Positions 16,741-25,968 of a stretch of 53,277 bases of DNA are shown here, piece after piece. Numbering within the stretch: position 1 is the stretch's first letter; every line of letters begins with the position of its first letter. The position numbers were made by a program, and so were the translations under genes. The DNA is from Oscillospiraceae bacterium (GTDB taxonomy: Bacteria > Bacillota > Clostridia > Oscillospirales > CAG-272), in NCBI GenBank assembly GCA_015064345.1, contig SVSK01000003.1, positions 1-53,277 on the forward strand, given 5' to 3'. The notes under the pieces were generated by a model that did not search any database, had not been told where the DNA came from, and saw only the letters and a list, made by a program, of their open reading frames with translations.

Positions 16741-17493
16741 TTACTGTAATGTCGGTATATCAAAGTATTCCGTGGAAATCTCTTCTCCAATAAGAACGTC
16801 AACAGAATCTGTAACAACGCATCTCGTAAGCTGTCCGCTGACATAGTGTGCCTCATAAGTAACAATTCCGGTTTCTACAGAAATTTCATACTCACTGTGG
16901 CTCGAATAATCTGAACCCGAATAATAGACAATGATCATCTTGCCATCATTCGCTACGCTTACTTGCGCGTTTTCTGAATTAGCTATTTCAATAACCGTCT
17001 CGAGTGTAGTAATGCCGATATCTTCATATATCTCTGAAACCGTTGCATCGGTAATTAATGTGTACAGCTCAGATTCAATGTAAAGCTTACCCTCCGTGTA
17101 GATCATCTTCTGCGATGACGAGTCTACAGCATAGTTGTCTCCGCTTTTAAGCATAGTGAAATTATTGGTTGTCTGTACGCTGTTATATGAGTTTATCACT
17201 CGAAACTCTCTCTTATATGAATCACGATCATTTATGGATGAGAAAAGATCCGTATTGTCACCGTCGAAAAATATTTCATTTTCACCGGACAGTTGCTCCC
17301 CCTGCATTATGGGCAAACCTGTTCCGCTACCCTGTTCTCCTGGCTCGCCAAAGCTGCTGCCGCCAAACAATTCTTTAAGCTTGTCAATATTTGGCAGAAG
17401 CACAATGCCCACTATAATGATAATCGCTATGAAAATTACCAAAACAGCAGATAGCTTTGTTGATCTAAATAAACGAAGCTTATCTTTATTCAT
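16741..17493 (-). CDS. Unknown membrane-anchored extracellular protein
   Basis: I do not recognise this 250-residue protein. It has a basic N-terminus, one membrane helix (about residues 15-35, AVLVIFIAIIIIVGIVLL), a Gly/Glu/Ser linker (GGSSFGEPGEQGSGTG) and an extracellular domain of alternating strands, some Tyr/Ser-rich (YYSGSDYSSHSEYEISV). No catalytic motif is visible. The domain has the look of an outer-surface lipid- or polymer-binding beta protein, but this is only an impression. Its ATG is 6 nt after the TagO-like stop codon, with a weak GACGAG ribosome site inside the end of that gene, so translation is probably coupled. Context points to surface glycan export or attachment. Confidence 0.7.
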   Translation of the reverse strand: MNKDKLRLFRSTKLSAVLVIFIAIIIIVGIVLLPNIDKLKELFGGSSFGEPGEQGSGTGLPIMQGEQLSGENEIFFDGDNTDLFSSINDRDSYKREFRVINSYNSVQTTNNFTMLKSGDNYAVDSSSQKMIYTEGKLYIESELYTLITDATVSEIYEDIGITTLETVIEIANSENAQVSVANDGKMIIVYYSGSDYSSHSEYEISVETGIVTYEAHYVSGQLTRCVVTDSVDVLIGEEISTEYFDIPTLQ

Positions 17494-17499
17494 ATAATA

Positions 17500-18681
17500 T
17501 TACTCGTCTTTATCTGATTGCTGCGGTTCATCCGCATCATCATTGCTCGTATGTCCGCCGTTATGAAGTTCGATCTTTTTGGCCTTTTCAGGATCAAGCT
17601 CATTCATGTATTCATCAACCGTCATGTCATCTTCGGTAAGACCGGAATGACGTCTGGTGCTGGGATTTTTCATTATGTTTACGTTAATGATAAGAATAAG
17701 CACAGCAATTACTGCTATGGCAATCGCCTTGATGACTCTCGTGTTCTCACCCATCATATCTGTACAGAATACAGCGACCAGGCCAAGAATACCGCATATT
17801 GCGTAAAGAATTCTTACGGATTCCTTCTGCGTGAATCCCATATCAATAAGCTTGTGATGTATATGTCCTCTGTCGGGTGAGAAAGGGCTCTTACCTCTAA
17901 TGAGACGTCTGACAACCGCCGAAACAGTATCAAATATCGGGAGTGCAAATATCGCAATAGGAACTATAAACGACAGCACGGCGTGCATTTTATATACACC
18001 CTGCACGGAAAGAACTGCCAGCGTGAAGCCAAGGAACAAAGCTCCTGTATCCCCCATGAAAATACGTGCGGGATTTGAGTTAAATGGTAAAAATCCGAGG
18101 CATGATCCAAGCAGAACGGCACAGATCAGCGTACTTACATAGTCGCCCTGAAGTAAAACAACGCAAAGGAGAGACATGGCTGAAATTGCAGAAACACCGC
18201 AGGCAAGTCCGTCAAGACCGTCAATAAAATTGATTGCGTTGGTGAGTCCAACAAGCCACAAAACAGTAAGCGGTATGCTGAATACACCAAGCGAAACATA
18301 CTCGCCGAGATTAACATACTCAATGATGCATCCGTTCCATGCGGCAAAACCTGCAACAAAGAACTGAATTGCAAGCTTTATCCATGCGTTAAGACGGAAA
18401 ATATCGTCAAATACACCGGTGATGACAAGCAAACCGCCGCCAACCCAAATAGTAACAAGATCTCTCGATATATCGCAAAAGAGAGCGGTCGTAATCACGA
18501 AGCTTAAGTAAATAGCCAAGCCTCCGATTCTCGGGATAGGCTTTTTATGCACTCTTCTGTCATCAAGCGGTACATCTACTGCGCCCATCTTATATGCGAG
18601 AACACGCACCGCAGGAGTCATTGAATATGCAAGGAGAGATGCACATACAAACGCAACCACTCCAAAGATAAACTGTATCAT
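17500..18681 (-). CDS. tagO: Undecaprenyl-phosphate N-acetylglucosaminyl-1-phosphate transferase (TagO/WecA/MraY family)
   Basis: Transfers a sugar-1-phosphate, usually GlcNAc-1-P, from UDP-sugar to undecaprenyl phosphate, starting synthesis of teichoic acid or another surface polymer. The 393-residue polytopic protein shows the family motifs DVPLDDRRVHKKPIPR, the NAINFIDGLDGLACG loop, GDTGALFLG, and the cytoplasmic HIHH motif in RGHIHHKLIDMGF that marks the WecA/TagO branch. About eleven membrane helices are followed by a long acidic tail (roughly the last 50 residues, DDADEPQQSDKDE at the end) that is not usual. The start is the ATG at 18681; a longer frame overlaps the upstream gene. Gene neighbours supply the polymerase or ligase. 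Confidence 0.9.
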   Translation of the reverse strand: MIQFIFGVVAFVCASLLAYSMTPAVRVLAYKMGAVDVPLDDRRVHKKPIPRIGGLAIYLSFVITTALFCDISRDLVTIWVGGGLLVITGVFDDIFRLNAWIKLAIQFFVAGFAAWNGCIIEYVNLGEYVSLGVFSIPLTVLWLVGLTNAINFIDGLDGLACGVSAISAMSLLCVVLLQGDYVSTLICAVLLGSCLGFLPFNSNPARIFMGDTGALFLGFTLAVLSVQGVYKMHAVLSFIVPIAIFALPIFDTVSAVVRRLIRGKSPFSPDRGHIHHKLIDMGFTQKESVRILYAICGILGLVAVFCTDMMGENTRVIKAIAIAVIAVLILIINVNIMKNPSTRRHSGLTEDDMTVDEYMNELDPEKAKKIELHNGGHTSNDDADEPQQSDKDE

Positions 18682-18698
18682 AACTTTACTCCGAAGGA

Positions 18699-19187
18699 TT
18701 ATTTCTGATCGGTTTCGGTAACCTTGATGCAATATCCGATACCGTAAAATTCAGGCAGGATCACACTGTACTGCTCTCCGACTCTGATTTCACATCCGTC
18801 CACCGTAAATGCTCTGTCCGTTACCACAGCAGTTGCTTCAATAGTTATATTGAGAACAATTCTTCCCTCAACAACAGACACCGTTTCCATACCGCTATCG
18901 TAATCGAAAGTAATTCTCTCAAACTGAGAGGATTGAACTCCAACAACTGTGCCAATGCTCTTTCTCTCAATAGCGTCCTGAACAGCATCGCCCTTCTTGA
19001 CTGATCCATCAAAACGGTCTTCAACATTTTGGATCTCAATAACATACTGTATTTTTTTGTAATTTGTTTCGGTTACAATATCGTTATTGCCACCGGTAAA
19101 TACCTTAACAAGAACAAATGCTGCTGCGACGATAATAAGGATGATAATCAAGTCAATTATATTAAATCTGATCTTTCTTTTACTCAT
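18699..19187 (-). CDS. DUF4330 domain membrane-anchored protein (first copy)
   Basis: A 162-residue protein with a basic start (MSKRKIRFNIID), one membrane helix (about 12-31) and an extracellular domain containing a conserved-looking GDAVQDAIERKSIGTVVGVQ segment. This is the DUF4330 architecture. The start ATG at 19187 overlaps the end of the upstream polymerase gene by 8 nt (ATGAGTAA) with GGAG just ahead, a clear translational coupling. Stoichiometric production with the O-antigen-ligase-like protein suggests physical partnership, but no function is known for the family. Confidence 0.78.
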   Translation of the reverse strand: MSKRKIRFNIIDLIIILIIVAAAFVLVKVFTGGNNDIVTETNYKKIQYVIEIQNVEDRFDGSVKKGDAVQDAIERKSIGTVVGVQSSQFERITFDYDSGMETVSVVEGRIVLNITIEATAVVTDRAFTVDGCEIRVGEQYSVILPEFYGIGYCIKVTETDQK

Positions 19188-21300
19188 CTGCTCCACCTTT
19201 GCTTCTTGAAGCTTTCTTTCTGTTCTTTTTCTTCTTTGATGAATCGGTCAGTGCAATATCCGCACCAAATACAGTGCTGTCGTAATGACAACTTTCACGG
19301 TTATCTGCGGCTATTTGGCTTCTGCCGTTTCTTATATAAGCAACCGCAAGACCCGAGACAAGCCAGAACATCAAAAACATTCTGTAATTGTACCACGAAT
19401 AGTCGGTCATTCCCTGAACTATTACGGCAAGTATACCGCACATCGGACCAAGGGTAGATATTCTGAGCTGATACTTCCCTTGTCTTACAGTGTCGTAAAC
19501 GCTGTTGCTTTTTGTTAGATTTTTTGACAGCAGATTTGCGGAAATATCAGGATTTACGAGGGTCGAGCTTCCGGACAAAGATTTGAAAAATGTGAAACCG
19601 GACTGATACAGCAAGAATATAAAGACAAAAAATACTGCGAGTCCAAATACTCCGAGCTCAAGCAAAACCTGAAGGTACAAATTGTGCGAATGAGGGGCCG
19701 CTTCAATGCCCATATATGTGTACATAGGGTAAACTTTAGCCCATGCTCCTTCGCCTATACCAATTCCGGAGAGGAAATTGTCCTTGATCATGTTTACAGT
19801 AGCACGCCAAATATATACTCTGTACGAAGTTGATGAGTCTGCCATATTGCCGATACTGGAAAAGCGCGAAATTATTGTATCGGGCAGTATCGCAGGTAAG
19901 ATCGGAATTGACGCAACTCCTGCAATTATAAGCCAAAGGGAACGCTTATTCCATACGAATAGGAAGATTAGTCCTGCAAGAAGTAATGCCAACCACGCAC
20001 CGCGGCTCCAAGTAAGAATCAAGCAAGCACCGAGAATACCTGTACAAAATACTGCCGGCAAACGTCTGAGTCCCTCTCCAAATCCGAAGATCATGGCAAC
20101 CGCAATAGGAATAATGAGTATAAGATACTCGCCGAGAACATTCGGATTACCAAGTGTTGCGATAGCACGTCCTGATATTCCATCAAACATTTCACTGTCA
20201 AGCCATGCTTTAGAGGTGTACCCAAGTCCGAGGAAATACATAGCCATTCCGTACAGAGCAACCGCGGTCGCTGACAATACGCATGACACAGCGCATTTTA
20301 TAAGCCATTCTCTGCTTGTAATAAGCTGAACTGTAAGAAAATATCCGAGAATAAGGCAAGTCATCAGCAATGCCGGATTCAACGATGTATCGGACAGAGA
20401 AATTACTCCTCCGAAAAGCAGAAGCACACTAAAGGCGCATGCCACTATATCTATAGCCTCAAATCTCAATACTCTCTTGCCGCGGAACAGCTTGATCAAG
20501 TAGCAGATAGCAGTATATCCAACAATAGCACTAAGAACCATCGTCGGAAGCCACGGCATTGCAATAAACAGGACAACCACGCCGATTTCAGGCCGCACAA
20601 GGATCAAATACATCGCCACAACAGCAATGATTGCGCAGAGAATATAGATCAGAGATATCCAATACGACAAGATTCCGCATACGAGACCCACACCAAATGC
20701 AATATTCATGCGTCCGATATGGTCAGTAGAAGCATCAATATCATCATCGGTATATCCGGTTAGCTTCATTATAAGTCTGCCTGCGAAGGTGTTTACTATA
20801 GACTCTCCAAGAGACTTTTTTGAAAGTATCAATGGAATTGCAGACACTATCAGCGCCACGGATACAATTAGGTCGACATTAGCAAATATATCTACGGTGC
20901 TTCCGTTCATTAATGCCAAAAGGAATGATATTATAGCAGAATAAATACCAAAAGATACGGCAAACGCGCCAAACACCTTAAGTCTGCAACGCATCAGCCC
21001 TTTCATTGAGCGAGAAATCAAGTTCACAGTAAATGAGCTTTCTATCTGTCTGCAAATTCCATATCTCAATTCCGCAAGATAAGTTGACAGCTTCTTTGGA
21101 TTCTTGTTTCGCCTTGTGAAGATGCGCGATCCCATATCATGACGGTATGCTGTGAAAATCGAACCGAACAAACCGTCCTTGATAAGAGAATAAATATAGG
21201 TGATAAGCCTATCAAGAAGTGACAATATCAAGCTGCCACGAACTAAATTCAGCAAAAAATTTGAGCTGTAGTTTTCATAGCTCTTATTTCTACGGGCCAT
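19180..21300 (-). CDS. O-antigen ligase/polymerase (Wzy_C, WaaL-like) membrane protein
   Basis: A 706-residue polytopic protein with about twelve membrane helices. Diagnostic features are ATLGNPNVLGEYLIL, LTWSRGAWLALLLAG (the arginine-bearing loop) and the large outer loop ending in APHSHNLYLQVLLELG, whose histidine is the conserved residue of WaaL/PglL-type ligases. Such proteins polymerise or transfer undecaprenyl-linked glycans on the outer face of the membrane; in Gram-positives they act in capsule or wall-polymer assembly. The N-terminal 90 residues are a soluble extension before the first helix, and the C-terminus is Lys-rich. AAGGAGG lies 10 nt before the ATG. It is the first gene of the five-gene operon, driven by its own promoter. 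Confidence 0.9.
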   Translation of the reverse strand: MARRNKSYENYSSNFLLNLVRGSLILSLLDRLITYIYSLIKDGLFGSIFTAYRHDMGSRIFTRRNKNPKKLSTYLAELRYGICRQIESSFTVNLISRSMKGLMRCRLKVFGAFAVSFGIYSAIISFLLALMNGSTVDIFANVDLIVSVALIVSAIPLILSKKSLGESIVNTFAGRLIMKLTGYTDDDIDASTDHIGRMNIAFGVGLVCGILSYWISLIYILCAIIAVVAMYLILVRPEIGVVVLFIAMPWLPTMVLSAIVGYTAICYLIKLFRGKRVLRFEAIDIVACAFSVLLLFGGVISLSDTSLNPALLMTCLILGYFLTVQLITSREWLIKCAVSCVLSATAVALYGMAMYFLGLGYTSKAWLDSEMFDGISGRAIATLGNPNVLGEYLILIIPIAVAMIFGFGEGLRRLPAVFCTGILGACLILTWSRGAWLALLLAGLIFLFVWNKRSLWLIIAGVASIPILPAILPDTIISRFSSIGNMADSSTSYRVYIWRATVNMIKDNFLSGIGIGEGAWAKVYPMYTYMGIEAAPHSHNLYLQVLLELGVFGLAVFFVFIFLLYQSGFTFFKSLSGSSTLVNPDISANLLSKNLTKSNSVYDTVRQGKYQLRISTLGPMCGILAVIVQGMTDYSWYNYRMFLMFWLVSGLAVAYIRNGRSQIAADNRESCHYDSTVFGADIALTDSSKKKKNRKKASRSKGGADE

Positions 21301-21365
21301 ACTCGCACATCCTCCTTGATAAATTTCTATTAGTAAGCATAATACTACATATTAAGTATAACCAT

Positions 21366-21394
21366 ATTATACCTATAATTACCCGACAAGTCAA
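21366..21394 (-). promoter_or_regulatory. Sigma-A promoter of the surface-glycan operon
   Basis: Read leftward: TTGACT (21389-21394), 17 bp, TATAAT (21366-21371), about 65 bp upstream of the first start codon. Confidence 0.78.
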
Positions 21395-21466
21395 GGTTTT
21401 GGCATATATTTCTCAGTTTTACGCTATTGTTTGTAGCGAGAATTTACAAATTAATCATATGCATAC

Positions 21467-21495
21467 TTGACACTTTAACTCTAAAATGATATAAT
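21467..21495 (+). promoter_or_regulatory. Sigma-A promoter of asnA
   Basis: A fully consensus promoter: TTGACA (21467-21472), 17 bp, TATAAT (21490-21495). The leader is about 40 nt, too short for a T-box. Confidence 0.82.
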
Positions 21496-21541
21496 ACATA
21501 AATATTGATGTATAATTATTCTGTTGTGAAAGGGTAAGAAC

Positions 21542-22543
21542 ATGATATACATACCTGAAAACTACAAGCCGCGTCTTTCTGTTTACGAAACACAACGAGC
21601 TATCGACTATATAAAGAGAACTTTTCAGATGAATCTTGCCATTGAGCTTAATCTGAAGAGAGTATCCGCTCCGCTTTTTGTTAGGGAAAACTCCGGTCTT
21701 AACGACAATCTCAGCGGTGTTGAACGTCCTGTTGGATTCTACGTTCCTGCCGTGGGAGAAGAAGCACAGGTTGTTCATTCACTTGCAAAATGGAAGCGTC
21801 TTGCTCTCAAGAAGTATGACTTCTATGTTGGCAAGGGTCTTTACACAGATATGAACGCTATCCGCAGAGACGAGGAGCTTGACAACATCCATTCAATATA
21901 CGTTGACCAGTGGGACTGGGAAAAGGTTATTGACCGCAGCATGAGAAACATGGATTACTTAAAGCTCGTTGTTAAGAAAATCGTTTCTGCTGTGGTTGCA
22001 ACAAATAATGCACTCAGATATGAGTTCCCTCAGCTTGAATGTCACATCTATCCTGAGGTTTCATTCATCACTACACAGGAGCTTGAGGACCTCTACCCTG
22101 ATCTCACACCCAAAGAACGCGAAAATGCGTACGTAAAGGAACATCCCACTACATTCCTTATGCAGATCGGCGGAAAGCTGAAAAGCGGAAGCAAGCATGA
22201 CGGACGCGCCCCTGACTATGATGACTGGGAGCTTAACGGTGACATTCTCATCTGGAACGACGTTCTGCAGTCCGCTTTTGAGATTTCATCAATGGGTATC
22301 CGAGTTGATTCAGAGTCCCTTATGAGACAGCTAAAGATATCCGGTTGCGAAGACCGCGCTTCCCTGCCTTTCCACAAGATGCTTCTTAACGATGAGCTTC
22401 CGCTTACCATTGGCGGCGGCATCGGTCAGTCGAGACTTTGTATGCTTATGATGCAGAACGCACACATCGGCGAGGTTCAGGCTTCTATCTGGGATGATGA
22501 AACTCTCGCAGTATGTGAAAAAGCCGGTATAATGCTGCTTTAA
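21542..22543 (+). CDS. asnA: Aspartate-ammonia ligase (asparagine synthetase A)
   Basis: Makes asparagine from aspartate, ammonia and ATP; a class-II aminoacyl-tRNA-synthetase-like fold. At 333 residues the length is normal. Family signatures include RVSAPLFVRENSGLNDNLSG, the GLYTDMNAIRRDEELDN substrate region, HSIYVDQWDWEKVI and the C-terminal class-II motif 3 GGGIGQSRLCMLM. AAAGGG serves as ribosome site. It has a perfect promoter and is followed by a long hairpin before the carboxypeptidase-like gene. Confidence 0.96.
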   Translation: MIYIPENYKPRLSVYETQRAIDYIKRTFQMNLAIELNLKRVSAPLFVRENSGLNDNLSGVERPVGFYVPAVGEEAQVVHSLAKWKRLALKKYDFYVGKGLYTDMNAIRRDEELDNIHSIYVDQWDWEKVIDRSMRNMDYLKLVVKKIVSAVVATNNALRYEFPQLECHIYPEVSFITTQELEDLYPDLTPKERENAYVKEHPTTFLMQIGGKLKSGSKHDGRAPDYDDWELNGDILIWNDVLQSAFEISSMGIRVDSESLMRQLKISGCEDRASLPFHKMLLNDELPLTIGGGIGQSRLCMLMMQNAHIGEVQASIWDDETLAVCEKAGIMLL

Positions 22544-22556
22544 TATTTGACAAAAT

Positions 22557-22595
22557 ATGTGCTATAATTCACGCTCTGAGTTATAGCACATTTTA
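22557..22595 (+). terminator. Hairpin between asnA and the carboxypeptidase-like gene (probable terminator)
   Basis: A perfect 11-bp stem ATGTGCTATAA/TTATAGCACAT (22557-22567 with 22581-22591) with a 13-base loop is followed by only four T. It ends just before the GAGG ribosome site of the next gene, so it may act as a leaky terminator or attenuator. Confidence 0.6.
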
Positions 22596-22606
22596 CGAGG
22601 ATAATT

Positions 22607-23497
22607 ATGAAAAGATTTATAATGGTTTTGCTCCTACTGTCACTATTATTTTCGTCCTGTGCACCTGCGTACAAATTTATGGTAGGTGTATATTCGATCG
22701 ACGAGCTAAGCAGCACGGACGTATTTGTATATGACCTGACGACGGGTGCAATTTATACTTATTCGGATGATAATGATCCCATTGTCTACCCTGCAAGCAC
22801 CACCAAGCTTTTGACTTCCTTGGTAGCTCTTGAGATTTTGCCGGCTGATACCGTAATTGACGTGGGTGAGGAGGTCGAGCTTATCGGTGAGCATTCATCA
22901 ATAGCATACATACGCCAGAATCATATGTTAACTCTTGAAATGCTCATTGAAGCTATGCTCATTCCATCAGGCAACGATGCGACATATGTTGTGGCAACTG
23001 CTTGCGGGCGAGAGTTAGCGGGAGACGACACTCTTGATGCTCGTGATGCTATCGCTGTGTTTGTTGAGAGAATGAACGAGTATGCCATTGAACTCGGGTG
23101 TGAGAATACTCACTTTACCACTCCGGACGGATATGCGGGAGACGAACATTATACCACAGTGTCGGATATGGCAAGAATCACTCGTGCCGCCTATCAAAAT
23201 CAAATTATTATGAAGTACACCTGCCTTGCCGAAGCTAACGTTACATACGCAAGCGGACATACAAACACGTGGAGAAACAGTAATCTGCAACTTCACAAAG
23301 ATTCGGAGTTCTACAATGAAAACGTTATAGGAATGAAAACAGGCAGCCTTGAGGACAATTACTCGCTGATAACGGCATATAACGACGGAACAACGAAGCT
23401 GCTTATCGGCGTATTTGGTGCCCCAACCAAGGATGACAGGTATATTGACACAGCAAATATCATAGACGCTGTTTTATCCGCATCTGCCAAAAATTAG
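22607..23497 (+). CDS. D-alanyl-D-alanine carboxypeptidase-like serine hydrolase, lipoprotein
   Basis: A 296-residue protein of the penicillin-binding-protein-5 (S11 peptidase) family, which trims the terminal D-Ala of peptidoglycan stem peptides. The three active-site motifs are all present: STTK (Ser64, Lys67), SGN (121-123) and KTG (244-246). The signal sequence ends in LFSSC, a lipobox with Cys18, so it should be lipid-anchored outside the membrane. The C-terminal membrane-amphipathic domain of full-length PBP5 is absent, which fits the lipid anchor. GAGG precedes the ATG. It is downstream of asnA across a hairpin; no separate promoter with proper spacing is visible. Confidence 0.92.
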   Translation: MKRFIMVLLLLSLLFSSCAPAYKFMVGVYSIDELSSTDVFVYDLTTGAIYTYSDDNDPIVYPASTTKLLTSLVALEILPADTVIDVGEEVELIGEHSSIAYIRQNHMLTLEMLIEAMLIPSGNDATYVVATACGRELAGDDTLDARDAIAVFVERMNEYAIELGCENTHFTTPDGYAGDEHYTTVSDMARITRAAYQNQIIMKYTCLAEANVTYASGHTNTWRNSNLQLHKDSEFYNENVIGMKTGSLEDNYSLITAYNDGTTKLLIGVFGAPTKDDRYIDTANIIDAVLSASAKN

Positions 23498-23504
23498 TAA
23501 ACAA

Positions 23505-23534
23505 AAAACGCACATTTTACTGTGCGTTTTCTTT
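23505..23534. terminator. Bidirectional terminator, carboxypeptidase gene / leuS
   Basis: A perfect 10-bp stem AAAACGCACA/TGTGCGTTTT (23505-23514 with 23521-23530) with a six-base loop has T-rich tails in both directions. It ends the long leftward gene block as well as the rightward gene. Confidence 0.85.
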
Positions 23535-23538
23535 ATGT

Positions 23539-25941
23539 TTATTTTGCAACGATGTTGATGATCTTTCCGGGAATGTAGATTTCCTTAACGATCTGCTTAC
23601 CCTCAAGTGCCTGCTGTACTCTTTCGTCAGCCTTTGCAACGGCAAGAGCTTCAGCCTGTGTCATCTCAACATTGATCCAAACAGTAGCCTTAAGCTTACC
23701 GCAGATCTGTACAGCGATCTCGATCTCGCTATCCTTTGTCTTTGCTTCATCGTATTCGGGCCAGGGTGTGAGAGAAATGAATCCCTTACCGCCGAGTGTT
23801 TCCCAAATTTCTTCTGCAATGTGAGGAGCAAAAGGAGCGAGAAGCTTTGCAAACGTCTTAACTTCGTCTGTAGTGATAGAGCCAACCTCGTAGATATCGT
23901 TGAGAAGTGTCATAAGAGCTGCAATTGCAGTATTGAACTTCATATCCTCGATATCGGAGGTTACTTTCTTGATTGTTTTATGGAACGCGCTCTCGAGCTT
24001 CTCTGTTACGCCGTTTCCCTTTGCCATATCAAGAAGAGATGCAACTCTGTCAAGGAATCTCTTGCATCCTCTTACGCTGTTGTCACTCCAAGGAGTAGCG
24101 GATGCGTAGTCACCCATGAAGAGAACATAAACTCGAAGAACGTCTGCGCCAAATTCACGAACAACGTCCAGCGGGTCGACAACGTTACCCTTGGATTTAC
24201 TCATCTTATCTCCGTCAGGACCGAGAATAAGACCCTGAGCGGTACGCTTTGCATAAGGCTCGTCAACGGGCACAGCACCGATATCATAGAGGAAATGGTG
24301 CCAGAAACGAGAGTAGATCATATGGCGTGTTACATGCTCCATGCCGCCGTTGTACCAGTCTACGGGAAGCCAATACTTAAGTGCTTCCTCAGATGCGAGT
24401 GCACTGTCGTTGTTAGGATCGCAGTAGCGGAGGAAGTACCAGGAAGAGCCTGCCCACTGAGGCATTGTATCAGTCTCGCGCTTTGCAGGACCGCCACACT
24501 TGGGACATGTGCAGTTCACGAAAGACTCTACCTTAGCGAGAGGGCTTTCGCCGCCTTCACCGGGTTCAAAGTTTTCCATATCGGGCAGACGGAGAGGCAG
24601 TTCTTCATAAGGAACGCCAACCATACCGCACTTTTCGCAGTGAACGATCGGAATAGGCTCGCCCCAATATCTCTGACGGTTGAACGCCCAGTCCTTCATC
24701 TTGTACTGAACACCCTTTTCACCAATTCCCTTTTCGGTGAGATATTCGAGCATCTTTGCGATAGCTTCTTTCTTTGTGGCAATGCCGTTGAGGAAGCCGG
24801 AGTTAACCATTTCGCCGTCGCCAACGTATGCTTCCTTCTCGATATCGCCGCCCTTGATTACTTCAATGATGTCAATACCGAATTTCTTTGCAAAATCATA
24901 GTCGCGGTCGTCGTGTGCAGGAACAGCCATGATCGCGCCTGTGCCGTAGCCCATCATTACGTAGTCGGAAATGTAGATCGGAATCTCCTTACCGTTTGCG
25001 GGGTTGATAGCGGCAATACCGTCGATGCACACACCAGTTTTATCCTTAACAAGCTGTGTTCTCTCAAATTCGGTCTTCTTTGCACACTCTTCTTTGTATG
25101 CGTCAAGTGCGTCGATGTTCTTGATGATATCCCGGTACTTTTCGATAATGGGATGCTCGGGAGCAATTACCATGAATGTCGCACCAAACATTGTGTCGCA
25201 ACGTGTTGTGTAGATACGGAGTGTTTCGTCGCAGTTTGTGAGCGCGAAGTTAACAAATGCACCCTCTGAACGGCCGATCCAGTTCTGCTGCTGGAGCTTT
25301 ACGTTGGGGAGATAGTCAACCTTTTCGAGACCCTGAAGAAGCTTATCGGCGTACTCTGTAATGCGGAGATACCAAACGTCCTTGGACTTCTGGATAATAT
25401 CGCTGTGGCAGATGTCACACTTGCCGCCCTGGGAGTCTTCATTAGAAAGAACTACCTTGCAGTGAGGACAGTAGTTAACGAGAGTGGTTGCGCGGAAAAC
25501 AAGACCTTCGTCAAACATCTTGCGGAAGATCCACTGAGTCCACTTATAGTATCCCTCTTCGGTCGTGTCGATAACTCTTGACCAATCAAATGAGAAGCCT
25601 ACTCTCTTAAGCTGGTTGGTAAAGTTTGCAATATTGTTATCGGTAACAATTCTGGGGTGAGTATTTGTCTTAATGGCGTAGTTTTCTGTAGGCAGACCGT
25701 ATGCGTCAAATCCAATGGGGAAAAGAACGTTATAGCCTTCCATTCTGCGCTTTCTTGAGATAACCTCAAGTCCGGAGTAAGCCTTGATGTGACCAACGTG
25801 CATGCCTGCTCCGCTGGGATATGGGAACTCTACAAGTCCGTAGAACTTAGGCTTGGAATAGTCCTCTGTAGCCTTAAATATGCCGGCTTCGTCCCATCTA
25901 TCCTGCCACTTTTTTTCGATATTGGTAAAATCGTATTTCAT
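23539..25941 (-). CDS. leuS: Leucyl-tRNA synthetase
   Basis: Charges tRNA-Leu with leucine. The 800-residue class-I enzyme shows the HIGH motif as HVGH in YPSGAGMHVGHIKAYSG (about residues 39-55), a zinc-type CPHC...CDICH segment, the editing CP1 domain, and KMSKS in GDKMSKSKGN (about 576-582), then the anticodon-binding and C-terminal domains. AAGGAAG lies ahead of the ATG. It ends the long leftward gene array after rsfS; the order yqeK-LCP-rsfS-leuS is known from many Firmicutes. There is no T-box leader here because the upstream gap is only 27 nt, so any leucine-specific control would have to act elsewhere. Confidence 0.97.
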   Translation of the reverse strand: MKYDFTNIEKKWQDRWDEAGIFKATEDYSKPKFYGLVEFPYPSGAGMHVGHIKAYSGLEVISRKRRMEGYNVLFPIGFDAYGLPTENYAIKTNTHPRIVTDNNIANFTNQLKRVGFSFDWSRVIDTTEEGYYKWTQWIFRKMFDEGLVFRATTLVNYCPHCKVVLSNEDSQGGKCDICHSDIIQKSKDVWYLRITEYADKLLQGLEKVDYLPNVKLQQQNWIGRSEGAFVNFALTNCDETLRIYTTRCDTMFGATFMVIAPEHPIIEKYRDIIKNIDALDAYKEECAKKTEFERTQLVKDKTGVCIDGIAAINPANGKEIPIYISDYVMMGYGTGAIMAVPAHDDRDYDFAKKFGIDIIEVIKGGDIEKEAYVGDGEMVNSGFLNGIATKKEAIAKMLEYLTEKGIGEKGVQYKMKDWAFNRQRYWGEPIPIVHCEKCGMVGVPYEELPLRLPDMENFEPGEGGESPLAKVESFVNCTCPKCGGPAKRETDTMPQWAGSSWYFLRYCDPNNDSALASEEALKYWLPVDWYNGGMEHVTRHMIYSRFWHHFLYDIGAVPVDEPYAKRTAQGLILGPDGDKMSKSKGNVVDPLDVVREFGADVLRVYVLFMGDYASATPWSDNSVRGCKRFLDRVASLLDMAKGNGVTEKLESAFHKTIKKVTSDIEDMKFNTAIAALMTLLNDIYEVGSITTDEVKTFAKLLAPFAPHIAEEIWETLGGKGFISLTPWPEYDEAKTKDSEIEIAVQICGKLKATVWINVEMTQAEALAVAKADERVQQALEGKQIVKEIYIPGKIINIVAK

Positions 25942-25968
25942 GATTGACTTCCTTTATATGATGTCTGA

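Noticed and set aside
22547-22568. TTGACA and TATAAT before the carboxypeptidase-like gene
   Set aside because: The spacer is only 10 bp, too short for sigma-A, and the TATAAT is part of the hairpin stem.
23821-25269. A 482-codon open frame antisense to leuS
   Set aside because: A shadow of leuS codon bias; composition is unlike real proteins and no start signals are present.
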